Shown one piece after another: positions 16,939 through 25,851 of a DNA stretch of 64,000 nucleotides. The position numbers and the translations under genes were made by a program. The DNA is taken from positions 186,001 through 250,000 of the forward strand of contig NZ_BSOW01000006.1 in assembly GCF_030160715.1 (NCBI RefSeq), in the 5' to 3' direction. Origin of the DNA: Bradyrhizobium iriomotense (GTDB lineage Bacteria > Pseudomonadota > Alphaproteobacteria > Rhizobiales > Xanthobacteraceae). Each line of letters opens with the position of its first letter. Positions within the stretch are counted from its first letter, which is position 1. The notes beneath the pieces were generated by a model. The model made no database searches, was not told where the DNA came from, and saw only the letters and a list, made by a program, of their open reading frames with translations.

Positions 16939-18222
16939 TCACCATCCGAACCATTCCGGCTTGCGCGGCAGCTCGACGGTCTTCACCTTCTCGAGCTTGA
17001 TCGTGCCCTTGGCCATGAGGTCATTGAGGTCGCCGTCGGTCGCACCCGTCACCTTGGCGCGATAGAGGTCGACCTTCATCGTGCCGCGGTGATCCTTCTC
17101 GGTGTAGGTCGAGGGATTGCAGACGCCCTCCATGCCCGCCGGCACCCAGTCCTTCTTCTGGTAGTAGCCCTTGGCGACGTTCTCGCCGGTCGCGCCGCCG
17201 TTCTTGGCGGCCCAGTCCAGCGCCTCCTTCATGTACATCGCCGAACACACGGCTGCGACGTAGTGCACGGGGCGATAGACCTTGCCGGTCGGGTCCGACA
17301 TCTTCGAGATTTCCATCACCGTCTTCATGCCAGGCGCGTCGCCGCCCCAGCTCACGGAGGTACGCAAGGGAAAGATCACGCCGTCGGCGGCATCGCCTGC
17401 GGTCTTGGCGGCGTTCTCGTCCATGCCCCAGACATTACCGAGGAACTGGATGTCGATGCCGGCCGACTTGCAGGCCTTCATCACCGAGATGTTGGAGGCT
17501 GCGGTATTGCCGAGATAGGCGTAGTTGGCGCCCGACGACTTCAGGCTCAGGCATTGCGCGCTGTAGTCGCCCGGCGTCAGCGCGAACACCAGCGGCGGCA
17601 GCACCTCGAAGCCGAGCTCCTGCGCCAGCGCCTCGCCGGCCGCCTTCGGCGCGTTCGGGTAGGGGTGGTTCGCACCCATATGGACGAACTTCGGCTTGCC
17701 GCCCTTGCCCTTGGCCTTCCAGTCGTCCGCAGCCCACATCAGCATCGCTCGCAGTGCATCCGAATAGGTCGGGCCGTAGAAGAAATTATAGGGCGCGGCC
17801 TTCGCCTTGCCGCTGGTGCCTTCGGGATCGGTCAGCGCGGCGGCATAGGAGCCGGACATGTCGGGGATCTTGTCCTGCGCGAGGAAGCCGGTCAGCGCCT
17901 CGGTGTCGGCCGTGCCCCAGCCCATGATCGCCGCGACCTTGGTGTCGGGTGCCGACCACTTCTTGTACAGCGCGATCGCGCGCGGCACCTGATAGCCGTA
18001 ATCATTGGTGTCGAGGTTGAGCTGCTTGCCGCCGACGCCGCCGCTCTTGTTGATCCAGGCAAACGTGTCGGCGACGGCCTGGCCGTAGGGAGTGCCGACA
18101 TCGGATGTGCCGCCGGAATAATCGGCGAGATGACCGATCGCGATCTGCGCCTGCGCGCTGGCCGAAAAGGCTGCGATCGCAAGCGCGAGCGATGCGGTGC
18201 CCAAAAGGGATTTTGTCTTCAT
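16939..18222 (-). CDS. Periplasmic substrate-binding protein, LivK-type
   Basis: This 427-residue type I periplasmic binding protein begins with the signal peptide MKTKSLLGTASLALAIAAFS and a probable cleavage after AQA, then enters the mature domain at IAIGHLADYSGGTSDVG. The Leu/Ile/Val-binding fold is indicated by the alternating pattern and by GWGTADTEALTGFLAQDKIP. An AGGAGGA ribosome-binding site precedes the ATG at 18222, which fixes the start. It delivers substrate to the LivH/LivM permeases upstream in the operon. The long middle insert with KAKGKGGKPKF and the presence of an acyl-CoA synthetase in the operon suggest a ligand other than a plain amino acid, perhaps an organic or aromatic acid. 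That is inference. Confidence 0.85.
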   Translation of the reverse strand: MKTKSLLGTASLALAIAAFSASAQAQIAIGHLADYSGGTSDVGTPYGQAVADTFAWINKSGGVGGKQLNLDTNDYGYQVPRAIALYKKWSAPDTKVAAIMGWGTADTEALTGFLAQDKIPDMSGSYAAALTDPEGTSGKAKAAPYNFFYGPTYSDALRAMLMWAADDWKAKGKGGKPKFVHMGANHPYPNAPKAAGEALAQELGFEVLPPLVFALTPGDYSAQCLSLKSSGANYAYLGNTAASNISVMKACKSAGIDIQFLGNVWGMDENAAKTAGDAADGVIFPLRTSVSWGGDAPGMKTVMEISKMSDPTGKVYRPVHYVAAVCSAMYMKEALDWAAKNGGATGENVAKGYYQKKDWVPAGMEGVCNPSTYTEKDHRGTMKVDLYRAKVTGATDGDLNDLMAKGTIKLEKVKTVELPRKPEWFGW

Positions 18223-18265
18223 TGGTTGGTTCCTCCTGTTATCGTTTTGGTCGAGTAACCCGCGC

Positions 18266-19339
18266 TCAATGCGAGAACGGGTAGAGTTTCCAGTAAGCCT
18301 TGATCTGCCGCCAGCGATGCGCGAGCCCATCTGGCTCGAACATCAGGAACGCGATGATGATGAGCCCGATCGCGATCTCGCGGAGGAAGGTGATGTTGGT
18401 GTTGAGAGACAGCGCGTGGTCGATGGCGCCGCCCTTCAGGTGCAGGCTGAGCCATTCCATCGATTCCGGCAGCAGCACCACGAAGGCGGTGCCCATCAGG
18501 GTGCCCATGATCGAGCCGGTGCCGCCGATGATGATCATGGCGAGGAACAGGATCGAGCGCTCGATGCCGAACCCCTCCTGCGAGACAACCTGCTGGTAGT
18601 GCGCATAGAGCGCACCGGCGATGCCTGCGAAGAAGGCGGCCAGCGCAAACGACAGCGTGCGGTATTTCGTCAGGTTGATGCCCATGATCTCCGCGGAGAG
18701 ATAGTGGTCGCGGATCGCGACCAGCGCCCTGCCGTCGCGCGTGCGCATCAGATTGGTGACGAGGATGTAGCTCGCGAGCACGTAAGCCAGCACGACGTAG
18801 AAATATTGCTTATCGCCGCGCAGCGTATAGCCGAAGATCGAGAACGGTTCGGCGCTGGCCGGCACCGAGCCGCCGGAGAACCATTCGGCGCGAGAGAAGA
18901 AGTCGAGCAGGATGTATTGCGCCGCGAGCGTCGCGATGACGAGATAGAGCCCCTTCAGCCGCGCCGCCGGAATGCCGAAGACCAAGCCGACGAGCGCGGT
19001 GACGATGCCGGCGAGCGGGATCGCGAAGAACACCGGGATCGGCGCGTTGTTGGAGATATAGGCCGAGGTGAAGGCGCCGAGCAGGAAGAAGGCAGCGTGC
19101 CCGATCGAGATCTGGCCGGTGAAGCCGACCAGGATGTTGAGGCCAAGCGCCGCGATCGAGAAGATGCCGATCTGGATCAGGATGCTGAGCCAGTATCCGC
19201 CGAAGAATTGCGGTGCAAGGCAGAGCAGGAGCACGCCGGCAATCGCAAAGTTGCGGCTGGTCTTGGTCGGGAAGATCGTGGTGTCGGCCGCGTAGGTCGT
19301 GCGGAAATCACCAGCAGGGATGAGGGCAGGGCCGGCCAT
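18266..19339 (-). CDS. livM: ABC transporter permease, LivM-type
   Basis: The 357-residue permease has about ten transmembrane spans and the family blocks LGLNILVGFTGQISIGHAAF, PAARLKGLYLVIATLA, REIAIGLIIIAF and the EAA-like loop around TMGTAF/GGTGSIMGTLMG. The ATG at 19339 (MAGPALIPAGDFRTTY) lies 2 bp after the livH stop, so the two permeases are translationally linked. A longer open frame to 20083 is only livH read in another frame. It forms the translocation channel with LivH and is energised by the LivG/LivF ATPases. A 43-bp gap separates it from livK. Confidence 0.9.
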   Translation of the reverse strand: MAGPALIPAGDFRTTYAADTTIFPTKTSRNFAIAGVLLLCLAPQFFGGYWLSILIQIGIFSIAALGLNILVGFTGQISIGHAAFFLLGAFTSAYISNNAPIPVFFAIPLAGIVTALVGLVFGIPAARLKGLYLVIATLAAQYILLDFFSRAEWFSGGSVPASAEPFSIFGYTLRGDKQYFYVVLAYVLASYILVTNLMRTRDGRALVAIRDHYLSAEIMGINLTKYRTLSFALAAFFAGIAGALYAHYQQVVSQEGFGIERSILFLAMIIIGGTGSIMGTLMGTAFVVLLPESMEWLSLHLKGGAIDHALSLNTNITFLREIAIGLIIIAFLMFEPDGLAHRWRQIKAYWKLYPFSH

Positions 19340-19341
19340 GG

Positions 19342-20235
19342 TCAAATCCGCTCGATGTCGTGGGTGCCGAACAGGCCGTAAGGCTTGATCATCAGCACGA
19401 TGATGAGGACGTAGAACGGCGCGATCTCGTAGAGATTGCCCCAGTGCAGATACTGGCTGTCGACGTATTGCGCGATGTTCTCGAGAAGTCCGATGATGAT
19501 GCCGCCGAGCACGGCGCCGCCGACCGAGTCCAGCCCGCCGAGGATCGCCGCCGGAAACACCTTGATGCCGTAGGCCGCCAGTCCCGACGACACGCCGTTC
19601 ACCACGGCGACGACGACGCCGGCGACCGCCGACACCGTCGCCGAGATCGCCCAGGCCATCGCGAACACGCTTTTCACGGAAATGCCGAGCGACTGCGCGA
19701 CCTGCTGGTTGAACGCGGTTGCCCGCATCGCAAGGCCGTATTTGGAGGCGCGGAAGAACCAGGCCATGCCGATCATCATCGCGACCGAGACCACGAGGCT
19801 CATGATGTAGACGGTCTGGATCTGAAGCCCGAGCAGGTTCACCGACTGGCTTTCGAACACGCGCGGGAACGGCTGCGGGTTGACGCCGAACATCCACTTC
19901 AGCGCGGCCTGGAACACGGTGGAAAGGCCGATCGTCACCATGATCACCGAGATGATCGGCTCGCCGATCATCGGCCTGAGGATCAGCACCTGGATCGCGA
20001 TGCCGAAGACGAACATGAAGACGAGCGTCATCGGCATGCCGATCCAGAACGGGACCTGGTATTTTGCGAGCAGCGCCCAGCACACCCAGGCGCCGACCAG
20101 CAGCAATTCACCTTGCGCGAAGTTGACGACCTGCGTCGCCTTGTAGATCAGCACAAACGACATCGCGACGACACCATAGAGCGTGCCGACCACGAGGCCG
20201 TTGACCAGGAGCTGGATGAGGAATGCGGTGTTCAT
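19342..20235 (-). CDS. livH: ABC transporter permease, LivH-type
   Basis: This 297-residue inner-membrane permease shows the LivH signature QLLVNGLVVGTLYGVVAMSF at the N-terminus, then VVNFAQGELLLVGAW, RATAFNQQVAQSLGI (coupling loop) and AILGGLDSVGGAVLGG near the C-terminus. The start at 20235 (MNTAFLIQLLVNG) is supported by the family N-terminus; upstream sequence is a repeat element. It pairs with LivM in the membrane. A 220-bp gap filled by a large inverted repeat separates it from the acyl-CoA synthetase gene upstream, so the permease genes may have lower expression or a separate promoter. Confidence 0.9.
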   Translation of the reverse strand: MNTAFLIQLLVNGLVVGTLYGVVAMSFVLIYKATQVVNFAQGELLLVGAWVCWALLAKYQVPFWIGMPMTLVFMFVFGIAIQVLILRPMIGEPIISVIMVTIGLSTVFQAALKWMFGVNPQPFPRVFESQSVNLLGLQIQTVYIMSLVVSVAMMIGMAWFFRASKYGLAMRATAFNQQVAQSLGISVKSVFAMAWAISATVSAVAGVVVAVVNGVSSGLAAYGIKVFPAAILGGLDSVGGAVLGGIIIGLLENIAQYVDSQYLHWGNLYEIAPFYVLIIVLMIKPYGLFGTHDIERI

Positions 20236-20274
20236 GTCGATATCCGCGCAAAAAGCAGATGCGATGACGCTGCA

Positions 20275-20417
20275 CCCTCTCCCCTTGTGGGAGAGGGTGG
20301 CTTCGCGGAGCGAAGCCGGGTGAGGGGTTGTCTCCGCACTGACGGTGCGGAGAGAGGACCCCTCACCGTGAGGCTGTGGCTGATGGCGGTGATGCCCTCT
20401 CCCACAAGGGGAGAGGG
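20275..20417. repeat. 143-bp inverted-repeat element upstream of livH
   Basis: Perfect 23-bp arms at 20275-20297 and 20395-20417 are each themselves near-palindromes of the CCCTCTCCC-type. Inside lie GGTGAGGGG/CCCCTCACC arms and TCTCCGCAC/GTGCGGAGA arms, so the whole can fold into one long hairpin. A relative occurs at 34622-34786, also in front of a livH gene. Confidence 0.85.
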
Positions 20418-20455
20418 CGCATCGGCTGGCATCGCATCTTGGGCAGGAACTGACG

Positions 20456-22387
20456 TCACTCCGCGGCCTCCGCCATGTGGCCATGCCCACCCAGGTCCAC
20501 CACCCGCAGCGTGGTGCGGACGCGCTGGGTGGTGCCGTCCTGGAAGCGGATCACGGTGTCGACGGGGATGTTGGCGTCGCCGCGATAGATCGCGTCGATG
20601 ATATCTGCATACTTCTCGTTGATGACGCCGCGGCGCACTTTTCTCGTGCGGGTGAGCTCGCCGTCGTCGGCGTCGAGCTCCTTGTAGAGCAGGAGGAAGC
20701 GCGAGATGCGCTGCGCCGGCGGTAAGGTCGCGTTGACCGTCTCGACCTCCTTCTGAAGCAGCTGATACACCTCGGGCCGCGAGGCGAGGTCGCTGTAGGT
20801 CGTGAAGGAGAGGCGGCTCTTCTCCGCCCATTTCGAGATGATGGAGTAGCGGATGCAGATCATGGTCGCGAGCGCGTCGCGGCCCGCGCCGAGCACGACG
20901 GCCTCCGCGATATAGGGCGAGAATTTGAGCTTGTTCTCGATGAATTGCGGCGAGAAGCGCTCGCCGCGCGAGGTCTCGGCGAGATCCTTGATCCGGTCGA
21001 TGACCACGAGCTGCCTGTTGTCGTTGAAATAGCCGGCGTCACCCGAGAGCATCCAGCCATCCCTGATGTCGGCGACGCTTGCCTCGGGGTTCTTGTAGTA
21101 GCCCAGGAACATGTTGGGATGCCGCACCACGATCTCGCCGACGCCATGAATATCGGCATTGTCGATCCGGATCTCGATCTCATCGGACATGGGAACGCCG
21201 GTGGTGTCGGGATCGACCTTGCCTTCCGGGTGCAGCGTGTAGGCCCCTAACAGCTCCGTCTGGCCGTACAGCGTGCGCAATGGCACGCCCATCGCCTGGA
21301 AGAACTTGAAGGTGTCAGGCCCAAGCGCGGCACCGCCGGTTGCAGCCGAGCGCAGCCGGGTGAAGCCGAGGCGGTCGCGCAACGCGCGAAACAGGACCAT
21401 GTCGGCGAGGGTCGAATGCCTGCCGTGCGCAAGCGCAGCCAGCCCACTCTTCATGCCGAGCTCGAACAGGCTCTGCTTGAATGGCGTCGCGTCCATCACC
21501 TTGGCGCGGACGTCGGCGGCGATCGACTCCCATACGCGCGGCGCAAAGAGCACGAACGTCGGCGCGATCTCGCGCAGATCGTTCATCATGGTGTCGGGCT
21601 CTTCGACGAAATTGATCTTCATCCGGCAGAGCAGGCCTTTGCCGAGCACGTAGACCTGCTCCATGATCCAGGGTAGCGGCAGCACGGAGACGTATTCGTC
21701 GTCCGGCCCTTTTGGATCGAACGAAAGATAGGTAGCGCAGTGGCCGAGCACGCGGCCGGCGGCGAGCATCGCGAGCTTGGGATGCGAGGTGGTGCCGGAC
21801 GTCGTGCAGAGGATCGCGACGTCGTCGCCCCTGGTCGCATCCACGAGCTTGTCGTAAAGCTCCGGCTCGCGTGCGGCGCGCGCACGGCCGAGTTCGGCGA
21901 GATTTTCGGCCGGCATCAGCCGCGGATCATCATATTTCCGCATGCCGCGCGGATCGGAATAGATGATGTGCTTCAGTTTTGGCACGCGATCCGCAAGCCC
22001 CAAGAGCTTGTCGACCTGCTCCTCGTCCTCGGCGAAGACGAGCTGCGCCTCGCCATAGTTGAGGAGATAGGAGGCCTCTTCGTCCAGCACGTCGCGGTAC
22101 AGCCCGAGGCTCAAGCCGCCGATCGCGTGCGTTGCCACTTCGGCGGCGACCCAGTCGGGCCGGTTGTCGCCGATGATGCCGATGACGTCGCCACGCCCAA
22201 GGCCCAGCTCGACGAGGCCGAGGGCGAAATCGCGCACCCGCCTCTGGTAGTCACTCCAGGTGAAGAGACGCCAGAGCCCAAAATCCTTCTCGCGCAGCGC
22301 GACCTCGCTGCCGTGCTCCTTCGCATTCAGCCGCAGAAGTTTCGGATAGGTGTCGGCCTGCGCGACGCGCCCTGCATAGTCCATCAT
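20456..22387 (-). CDS. Long-chain acyl-CoA synthetase (AMP-binding enzyme) inside liv operon
   Basis: This 643-residue adenylate-forming enzyme is of the long-chain fatty acyl-CoA synthetase type: N-terminal block TWSDYQRRVRDFALGL, P-loop TTSGTTSHPKLAM, YGQTELLGAY, DGWMLSGDAGYF and the hinge DRIKDLAETSRGE. The P-loop has Ser where most members have Gly (TSGTTG). A large insert typical of eukaryote-like LACS (around GLAALAHGRHSTLADMVLFRALRDRLG) is present. The ATGATG at 22387 overlaps the livG stop. It should convert a carboxylic acid imported by the surrounding ABC transporter to its CoA thioester, trapping it in the cell. The C-terminal end (VRTTLRVVDLGGHGHMAEAAE) is slightly extended. Confidence 0.88.
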   Translation of the reverse strand: MMDYAGRVAQADTYPKLLRLNAKEHGSEVALREKDFGLWRLFTWSDYQRRVRDFALGLVELGLGRGDVIGIIGDNRPDWVAAEVATHAIGGLSLGLYRDVLDEEASYLLNYGEAQLVFAEDEEQVDKLLGLADRVPKLKHIIYSDPRGMRKYDDPRLMPAENLAELGRARAAREPELYDKLVDATRGDDVAILCTTSGTTSHPKLAMLAAGRVLGHCATYLSFDPKGPDDEYVSVLPLPWIMEQVYVLGKGLLCRMKINFVEEPDTMMNDLREIAPTFVLFAPRVWESIAADVRAKVMDATPFKQSLFELGMKSGLAALAHGRHSTLADMVLFRALRDRLGFTRLRSAATGGAALGPDTFKFFQAMGVPLRTLYGQTELLGAYTLHPEGKVDPDTTGVPMSDEIEIRIDNADIHGVGEIVVRHPNMFLGYYKNPEASVADIRDGWMLSGDAGYFNDNRQLVVIDRIKDLAETSRGERFSPQFIENKLKFSPYIAEAVVLGAGRDALATMICIRYSIISKWAEKSRLSFTTYSDLASRPEVYQLLQKEVETVNATLPPAQRISRFLLLYKELDADDGELTRTRKVRRGVINEKYADIIDAIYRGDANIPVDTVIRFQDGTTQRVRTTLRVVDLGGHGHMAEAAE

Positions 22388-23208
22388 GCCGCGCACTCCG
22401 GAGCAGCGGGCTTGTCGTCGGGATCGACCAGCACCTCGTCCTCTTCGCCGAGATAGGCGCGCTTGACGTGGGGATCGGCCAGCACCGCGGCCGGATCGCC
22501 CTCGGCGATCTTGCGGCCGAAATCCAGCACCATCACGCGATGGGAAATATCCATCACCACGCCCATGTCGTGCTCGATCATCACCACCGTCATCCCGAAC
22601 TCCTCGTTGAGATCGACGATGTAGCGGGCCATGTCCTCCTTCTCCTCGAAGTTCATGCCGGCCATCGGCTCGTCGAGAAGAATGAGGCGCGGCTCCAGCG
22701 CCATGGCGCGCGCCAGCTCGACGCGCTTGCGCAGGCCGTAGGGCAGGGTGCCGGCTTGCGCCTTTCGAACCGATTGCAGGTCGAGGAAGTCGATGATCTC
22801 CTCGACCTTGCGGCGGTGCGCGAGCTCCTCCTTGCGCGCGCCGGTCAGCCAATACAGCGAGCCCGTGATGAAGTTATTTTTCAGCAGGTGATGGCGCCCG
22901 ACCATGATGTTGTCGAGCACGCTCATATGGTGGAACAGCGCCAGATTCTGGAAGGTGCGGCCGATGCCGAGCGAGGCGCGGGCGTTCGGCGTCAATCCCG
23001 TGATGTCGCGGTCCTGATAGAGGAGCTGGCCTTCGGTCGGCTTGTAGCGCCCGGAAATGCAGTTCACGATCGAGGTCTTGCCGGCGCCGTTGGGGCCGAT
23101 GATCGAGAACAGCTCGCCGTCCTTGATGGAAAAGCTGACGTCGGTCAGCGCGCGGACGCCGCCGAACCGCAAGGACACGCCGCGCACTTCAAGACTGGTT
23201 GCCACCAA
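22384..23208 (-). CDS. livG: Branched-chain amino acid-type ABC transporter ATPase, LivG-like
   Basis: The 274-residue ATPase contains Walker A GPNGAGKTS, the LivG-type GIGRTFQNLALFHHMSVLDNIMVG, the Q-loop, a modified signature LPYGLRKRVE in place of LSGGQ (normal for LivG proteins) and Walker B LILLDEPMAGMN. It is the first gene of the livG-fadD-livH-livM-livK-livF operon. The start is either TTG at 23208 or GTG at 23205; both are served by the GGGAGGG ribosome-binding site a few bases upstream. Its stop overlaps the ATGATG of the acyl-CoA synthetase, showing that transporter and CoA ligase are made together. Confidence 0.9.
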   Translation of the reverse strand: MVATSLEVRGVSLRFGGVRALTDVSFSIKDGELFSIIGPNGAGKTSIVNCISGRYKPTEGQLLYQDRDITGLTPNARASLGIGRTFQNLALFHHMSVLDNIMVGRHHLLKNNFITGSLYWLTGARKEELAHRRKVEEIIDFLDLQSVRKAQAGTLPYGLRKRVELARAMALEPRLILLDEPMAGMNFEEKEDMARYIVDLNEEFGMTVVMIEHDMGVVMDISHRVMVLDFGRKIAEGDPAAVLADPHVKRAYLGEEDEVLVDPDDKPAAPECAA

Positions 23209-23542
23209 TAATTCCCTCCCCGGCGACGGCGCTTTGGCGCTCTTTCGTCCACTTCCTTGGGCCGATCCTATATCGGCCGTTCGGGCGAAACCATGCAGCC
23301 GATGGTCCCGGCCCGGTCACGCCACCGGCGTTGTCCCCATTGGGAACAAAAGCCGCATCGCGCGAGGTGGTCCTCAATAGGGTAAAGCGCTATTTTGAAA
23401 TGTCTTGTGCCTGACAATTCGTCGGCAAAGTTTTTCGCGAGGGCGGGGGCCTGCTTCTTTCGTCGCACGGCGGACGAGGCAGGTTTGTTGCGGTGCAGCA
23501 ATCGGGTGGGGGTGACGTTACGGTGCGGTTGGCTTCGGGATC
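23209..23542. promoter_or_regulatory. Divergent intergenic region between liv operon and Crp/Fnr gene
   Basis: This 334-bp gap separates the divergent livG and Crp/Fnr-type genes and must hold promoters for both. It contains the livG ribosome-binding site near 23214. I see no convincing Crp/Fnr half-site pair or strong sigma-70 boxes by eye. Confidence 0.4.
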
Positions 23543-24217
23543 ATGATTTCAGAGGATCAATTGAAGCGCGTCGCCGCCTGGTCGCGCGAGCTCACGGAGC
23601 GTGAGATCGAGGTTGCCCGTGCAGGGATTATCGAAAAATCCTATGTCAACGGCGAGACCGTCTTCATGCGCGGCGACAAGTTCGACTATTGGGCCGGCGT
23701 GGTCAGTGGTCTCGCACGGATGGGCGGGGTCTCGCGCGACGGCAAGGAGACGAGCTTGGCGGGCCTCACCGCGGGAGCCTGGTTCGGCGAGGGCAGCGTG
23801 CTCAAGAACGAGCCGCGGCGCTACGACGTGGTTGCGCTCCGCGACAGCCGTCTGGCGCTGATGGAGCGCAGCGCTTTCCTCTGGCTGTTCGAGAACAGCG
23901 TCGGCTTCAACCGTTTCCTGGTGCGCCAGCTCAACGAACGGCTCGGCCAGTTCATCGGCATGCTCGAGGTCAACCGCACGCTGGATGCAACCGCACGGCT
24001 TGCCCGCAGCATCGCCTCGCTGTTCAACCCGATCCTCTATCCGGACTCCAAGACGCATCTGGAGATCACCCAGGAGGAGATCGGCGCACTCTCCGGCATG
24101 TCGCGGCAGAACGCGAACCGCGCGCTGAACCGGCTCGAGAAGGAGGGGCTGTTGCGGCTCGAATATGGTGGCGTCACCATCCTCGATGTCGAGCGGCTCC
24201 GCGGGTATGGGGATTAG
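23543..24217 (+). CDS. Crp/Fnr-family transcriptional regulator
   Basis: This 224-residue protein has an N-terminal cyclic-nucleotide-binding-type beta barrel (residues about 15-125, including GETVFMRGDKFDYWAGVVSG and the phosphate-cassette-like FGEGSVLKNEPRRYDVVAL), a dimer helix and a C-terminal HTH_Crp domain (about 150-220: ITQEEIGALSGMSRQNANRALNRLEKEGLL). There are no FNR-type cysteines, so oxygen sensing through an iron-sulfur cluster is unlikely. The cassette differs from cAMP-binding Crp, so the ligand is uncertain. It is divergent from livG and is the natural candidate to control the liv/acyl-CoA synthetase operon. A poor ribosome-binding site precedes the ATG at 23543. Confidence 0.85.
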   Translation: MISEDQLKRVAAWSRELTEREIEVARAGIIEKSYVNGETVFMRGDKFDYWAGVVSGLARMGGVSRDGKETSLAGLTAGAWFGEGSVLKNEPRRYDVVALRDSRLALMERSAFLWLFENSVGFNRFLVRQLNERLGQFIGMLEVNRTLDATARLARSIASLFNPILYPDSKTHLEITQEEIGALSGMSRQNANRALNRLEKEGLLRLEYGGVTILDVERLRGYGD

Positions 24218-24236
24218 CGCTTGAGCCGCCCATCCG

Positions 24237-25499
24237 TCATCGCGCATTGGCCGGCGCGTGTGCCGGCCACAGATCGTCGCGCCAGCGCACTGCAATCGCC
24301 ATCATCGCGATGAACCCCGAGATCGCATACAGCGAGCCCGTCGCCGAATAGCCGATGCGGTCGATCAAGCTGCCCGCTGCGAGCAGTCCGAGCGGCAAGC
24401 CGTAGATCACCATCATGCGCACCCCCATCACGCGGCCCCGGAGATGCGCGCTTGCCGCACGCATCAGGATCACGGCGGCTGATATCATCGACATGCTCTG
24501 GGCGATGCCGGCGAGCACGAGGCAGGCCATGGCAACCGGCATGGTCCTCAATCCGACGAACACCAGCAGCATCGCATACCAGGCGAGTGTCGCGCCGATC
24601 AGAAGCCGGGCGATGCGCAAGCCGCCCACAAGGCTGAGCGTGATCGAGCCGATCAGCGAGCCAACGGCGAAACTCGCCGACAGATAGCCGAGACCGGTCT
24701 GATCGGTATGAAAGATGTCGCGCGCGACGAAAGGCAGCAGCCCGTTCGTCAGCGGAAATGCCGTGAGATTGGCCAGGAATGCGACGCAGAGCGCTGCCCT
24801 CATCCCAGGGCCATTCCAGGCATAAACGATGCCTTCCTTGAGGTCGCGCAGCAGTCTCGTGCCGGCGCGGTCGTCCGCCGCGCGATGACTTGCGGCAGCG
24901 GACTTTGGCGGCCGGGTCAGGCAGAGCATCAGGATCGCGGCCACGAGATAGAGACAGGCGATCGCCACATAAACGAGGCCGATGCCAAGCGCGGCAAACA
25001 GGCCGGCGCCGGTCAAGGCGCCGGCGATGCGCGCGCTATCCTGGGTCGTCCGTGACAGGCTGATGGCACCGACCAGTTGTTCGGCCGGCATGATGCTGGC
25101 GAGCAGCGCGCCACGAATGCCGAGATCTGAAGGACGAATCAGGCCCATGACCGCGACGATGATCATGACATTGAGCGGCGCCAGATGGCCGGTGAGGGCC
25201 AGCGCCATGATGGTCGAAGACAGTGCCGTATAGGCAAGACGCATGGCGACGAGAAGATCCCGGTGACCCATGCGATCTCCGATCATCCCGAATACCGGCG
25301 CAGTCAGTGTTCCGACATATTGCAGCGATGCCAGGATGGTGAGCAGCAGCACCGAGCCGGTCTCCACCATGATGTACCAGCCGAGCACCAGCGTCTCCAC
25401 CTCGAACGCCCAGGAGGTGAGCAGATCGGATGGCCATTGAAAGCGATAGTTGCGGATGCGAAATGGCGCGAGCGCGGAAGGTCGTGCGGCTGTGTTCAA
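24237..25499 (-). CDS. MFS transporter (enterobactin-exporter/MFS_3-like)
   Basis: The protein of about 420 residues has 12 predicted spans in two halves separated by a basic cytoplasmic loop (RPPKSAAASHRAADDRAGTRLLRDLKEG). Family markers include FRIRNYRFQWPSDLL at the N-terminus, GMIGDRMGHRDLLVAMR after span 2 (MFS motif A) and RGRVMGVRMMVIYGLPLG in the second half, which is like the MFS_3 exporter group. It probably exports a small molecule. The start is uncertain: no ATG or GTG occurs near the family N-terminus, and I take the TTG at 25499 (LNTAARPSALAPF). Longer frames are out of character. It is convergent with the Crp/Fnr gene and divergent from the cyclase gene. Confidence 0.78.
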   Translation of the reverse strand: MNTAARPSALAPFRIRNYRFQWPSDLLTSWAFEVETLVLGWYIMVETGSVLLLTILASLQYVGTLTAPVFGMIGDRMGHRDLLVAMRLAYTALSSTIMALALTGHLAPLNVMIIVAVMGLIRPSDLGIRGALLASIMPAEQLVGAISLSRTTQDSARIAGALTGAGLFAALGIGLVYVAIACLYLVAAILMLCLTRPPKSAAASHRAADDRAGTRLLRDLKEGIVYAWNGPGMRAALCVAFLANLTAFPLTNGLLPFVARDIFHTDQTGLGYLSASFAVGSLIGSITLSLVGGLRIARLLIGATLAWYAMLLVFVGLRTMPVAMACLVLAGIAQSMSMISAAVILMRAASAHLRGRVMGVRMMVIYGLPLGLLAAGSLIDRIGYSATGSLYAISGFIAMMAIAVRWRDDLWPAHAPANAR

Positions 25500-25849
25500 G
25501 ATGCGAAGACGGGTTTCACGGCGATTCCCTGCCCTTATTATTTTTTCTGTTCGCCAGCGTAGTGCCGGCAACACGCGTGTCAATTGACGCTGCCGCATGC
25601 GGCCATGCTCGCCGACAACTCGCGATACACGTGGGGCCGTCTTCCGATACGCCGGTGCACCCGCAGCATCTGCTCGCGGTCCAGCCCGTTTCGTGGAGGG
25701 ATAGGCGAGCGGCCGCTTGCTCTTCCGGCGCGCCGAGCCCATTCTGGTCCAAACCCTGGACCCATTCGGCAAGGGTCCAGGGGACTCGCGCCGTCGCGGC
25801 TTCCGCGAGGTCTTGGGCCACGAGGTCTTGGCCCATGAGGTCTTGGGCC
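25500..25849. other. Intergenic region between MFS and cyclase genes
   Basis: This 350-bp divergent gap contains an inverted repeat with arms CTGGACCC (25756-25763) and GGGTCCAG (25773-25780) and, at its right end, the first part of a 15-bp tandem repeat. Open frames cross it in both directions but none has family character, so I call it non-coding. Confidence 0.5.
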
Positions 25850-25851
25850 AT
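25807..25851 (+). repeat. Three tandem 15-bp repeats carrying ribosome-binding site and start codon
   Basis: The unit GAGGTCTTGGGCCAT occurs at 25807-25821, 25822-25836 and 25837-25851, with one or two changes. Units 2 and 3 each contain GAGGT followed about nine bases later by an ATG, at 25835 and 25850, in the same reading frame. Unit 1 has ACG at that place. The array thus offers repeated translation-start signals for the cyclase. Confidence 0.9.

Noticed and set aside
18266..20083. Fusion of livM with a 250-residue N-terminal extension
   Set aside because: The extension is the livH gene read in another frame. livM starts at 19339, 2 bp after the livH stop.
20456..22852. 798-residue acyl-CoA synthetase
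   Set aside because: The first 155 residues are livG in another frame. The enzyme begins at the ATGATG at 22387.
25807..25851. CRISPR-like array
   Set aside because: Units are 15 bp, directly adjacent without spacers, and contain start codons. No cas genes are present.
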